Shown here: in pieces, positions 6,911-7,585 of the stretch | Layout: the number at the start of each line of letters is the position of its first letter | Position numbering within the stretch: the stretch's first letter is position 1 | Source: Bacteroidales bacterium | GTDB taxonomy: Bacteria > Bacteroidota > Bacteroidia > Bacteroidales > BM520 | Assembly (NCBI GenBank): GCA_028701815.1 | Contig: JAQVPY010000083.1 | Location: 1-7,585, forward strand | DNA length: 7,585 bases | Direction of reading: 5' to 3' | Translations under genes and position numbers: made by a program | The notes under the pieces: generated by a model | Seen by the model: the letters and a program-made list of their open reading frames with translations, nothing else | Databases searched by the model: none | Told to the model about the DNA's origin: nothing

Positions 6911-6931
6911 AAAAAAGCGCGCGCACTTTTT
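6911..6931. terminator. Likely intrinsic terminator hairpin, bidirectional in form
   Basis: Minus-strand AAAAAGTG, loop CGCG, CGCTTTTT followed by another T: an 8-bp stem (one G-T pair) with a 4-base loop and a T-run. Seen from the plus strand it also has an A-run before and a T-run after, so it could stop transcription both ways. It lies about 160 bases past the stop codon of the right-edge gene and upstream of the TPR promoter, a sensible place to separate the two transcription units. The stem is A/T-rich outside its core, so its strength is uncertain. Confidence 0.55.
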
Positions 6932-7026
6932 CTTAACGTTCACTACGCCAAGGCGATGGGCAATGCTGCTTGCAGCAATTAGGGCTTGTGATGTCCGGAT
7001 CCGGGGTGCTATGGCGGAGGATGGGC

Positions 7027-7058
7027 GTCATGCCGACCGGAGGGAGGAATCTCATGAG
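7027..7058. repeat. Stretch resembling a dispersed intergenic repeat
   Basis: The plus-strand stretch begins GTCATGCCGACCGGAGGGAG and ends GAATCTCATGAG; its complement reads GAGATTCCTCCCTCCGGTCG followed by GCATGAC. From general knowledge, short elements of the form 'GAGATTCCTC...CGGTCGGAATGAC' are scattered between genes in many Bacteroidetes and other genomes. Only one copy lies in this window, so the assignment rests on recollection of the pattern. It sits in the GC-rich spacer and carries no gene. Confidence 0.4.
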
Positions 7059-7089
7059 GGACGGGGCGGGGTTAATAGAGCGCACGTCT

Positions 7090-7585
7090 CTACTTTTGCA
7101 CTATATCCACTGTTTTCAGACCGCCGTTCTTACCTGTCACAAACATCGAAGGCGAGGCGCCGTTACGAACAAGGTTAGTTATATATATCGGCTCTCCTAT
7201 GATAAAGAACGGACAGGAGAAGGTGTCATCGACTTGTAGTTTGGTGTTTTTAGATTCGAGGACGACAAAACTGTTGTTTCCGAGATATTTTAGCTGACAG
7301 GAGCTATCGGGGAGCCAGGTAATATTTATCTTTTCTCCCTCTTTAAGGTTTTCGGGGTGAATACAAAAAGTCTGGTGTTCATCATTTGTGTCGGATGTTT
7401 TGTGTTGCAGGCTGTTACAAAAATCGTCCCAGTCCATGAATCCGATAAATCGTGACAGGATAGAGAGGGTATTATAGCGGGTGCTGTCGTACCCCTCCAC
7501 ATAGCCCCATATACGTTTAAGTGTAGATTCGGAGGTCATCTCCTTACAGCGTTCGGCTATTACAGCCGACAGGTAGTTAAAGTCT
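7090..7585 (-). CDS. Uncharacterised Bacteroidales protein, HTH-like N-terminus plus beta-rich C-terminal domain (5' end cut off)
   Basis: The frame is open from the right edge to a TAG at 7090, giving 164 visible residues. A Met lies at 7539, but the reading continues upstream in frame as DFNYLSAVIAERCKE, and that segment belongs to the same pattern, so the true start is beyond the window. The N-terminal visible part ('SESTLKRIWGYVEGYDST', 'TLSILSRFIGFMDWDDFC') resembles an N-terminal module found in many Bacteroidales proteins of unknown function; its short helices, with a Ser-x-Ser-Thr-Leu-Lys-Arg turn, look HTH-like. A linker with HKTSDTNDEH follows, then a beta-rich domain with 'EGEKINITWLPD', 'LKYLGNNSFVVLES', 'KLQVDDTFSCPFFIIGEPIYI' and a closing 'FVTGKNGGL'. 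No signal peptide can be judged. DNA binding or ligand-controlled regulation is only an inference from the layout. It is separated from the TPR gene by the terminator-like hairpin. Confidence 0.75.
   Translation of the reverse strand, partial: DFNYLSAVIAERCKEMTSESTLKRIWGYVEGYDSTRYNTLSILSRFIGFMDWDDFCNSLQHKTSDTNDEHQTFCIHPENLKEGEKINITWLPDSSCQLKYLGNNSFVVLESKNTKLQVDDTFSCPFFIIGEPIYITNLVRNGASPSMFVTGKNGGLKTVDIVQK

Larger units (their letters stand above)
6844..7089. other. Gene-free spacer with a GC-rich block
   Basis: No credible protein is seen here; the plus-strand open frames at 6891-7239 are short, have no recognisable content and run into the antisense of the right-edge gene. Base composition changes sharply: 6841-6900 is 27% GC and 6961-7080 is 60% GC by hand count. 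Within it are the hairpin at 6911-6931, a short inverted repeat TGCTGC-TT-GCAGCA at 6964-6977, the perfect palindrome CCGGATCCGG at 6995-7004, and a dispersed-repeat-like stretch at 7027-7058. On the minus strand the whole block would be a long 3' untranslated region of the right-edge gene, or it may hold an unrecognised small RNA. Confidence 0.5.

Noticed and set aside
6891..7239. Plus-strand open frames of 95 and 89 codons
   Set aside because: Arg/Gly-rich translations from the GC-rich spacer, no recognisable domain, and their ends overlap the antisense of a supported gene.
7537..7539. ATG at 7539 as the start of the right-edge gene
   Set aside because: The frame stays open to the window edge and the upstream residues (DFNYLSAVIAERCKE) fit the same helical module, so the start is outside.

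Overview
The window looks like Bacteroidetes DNA, most likely order Bacteroidales. The evidence is lineage-typical protein families (a PorT-like outer membrane barrel, a secreted protein with 'WNG...GCDS' repeats, a right-edge protein with an 'LKRIWGYVEGYD' segment), candidate -7 promoter boxes of the TAnnTTTG type, and no strong Shine-Dalgarno sites. All six supported genes lie on the minus strand, so transcription runs from high to low coordinates. Three of the six have no established function. The two edge genes are cut by the window.

Right to left, in transcription order: (i) 7585-7090 is the 3' part of an uncharacterised protein with an N-terminal helical/HTH-like segment and a C-terminal beta-rich domain. 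(ii) 7089-6817 is a gene-free stretch with a GC-rich block (60% over 6961-7080 by hand count), a stretch resembling a dispersed intergenic repeat, a likely intrinsic terminator at 6911-6931, and an AT-rich promoter region. (iii) 6816-4843 is a secreted, periplasm-facing tetratricopeptide-repeat protein, joined by a TGATG stop/start overlap to (iv) 4843-4061 rsmA/ksgA, the 16S rRNA adenine dimethyltransferase. (v) 3999-3373 is a lipoprotein of unknown function and, 11 bp on, (vi) 3361-2558 is a PorT-family outer membrane beta-barrel. (vii) 2480-1 is a large secreted protein with its own candidate promoter. It has a PKD-like N-terminus, a proprotein-convertase P-domain-like module, an Ig/PKD-like stretch, and an array of 49-residue repeats that runs off the left edge.

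Working together: TPR-rsmA looks like one transcription unit that couples an envelope protein to a ribosome-maturation enzyme. The lipoprotein-barrel-repeat protein block looks like an accessory cell-surface set: one lipoprotein probably at the outer membrane, one outer membrane barrel, and one large secreted or adhesin-like protein. The repeat protein resembles type IX secretion cargo, but its C-terminus, where a sorting domain would be, is outside the window. I found no CRISPR array, tRNA, rRNA, transposase or clear defence system. The features most worth a second look are the strictly 147-bp-periodic repeat array with paired cysteines, the P-like domain beside it, and the GC-rich intergenic block.
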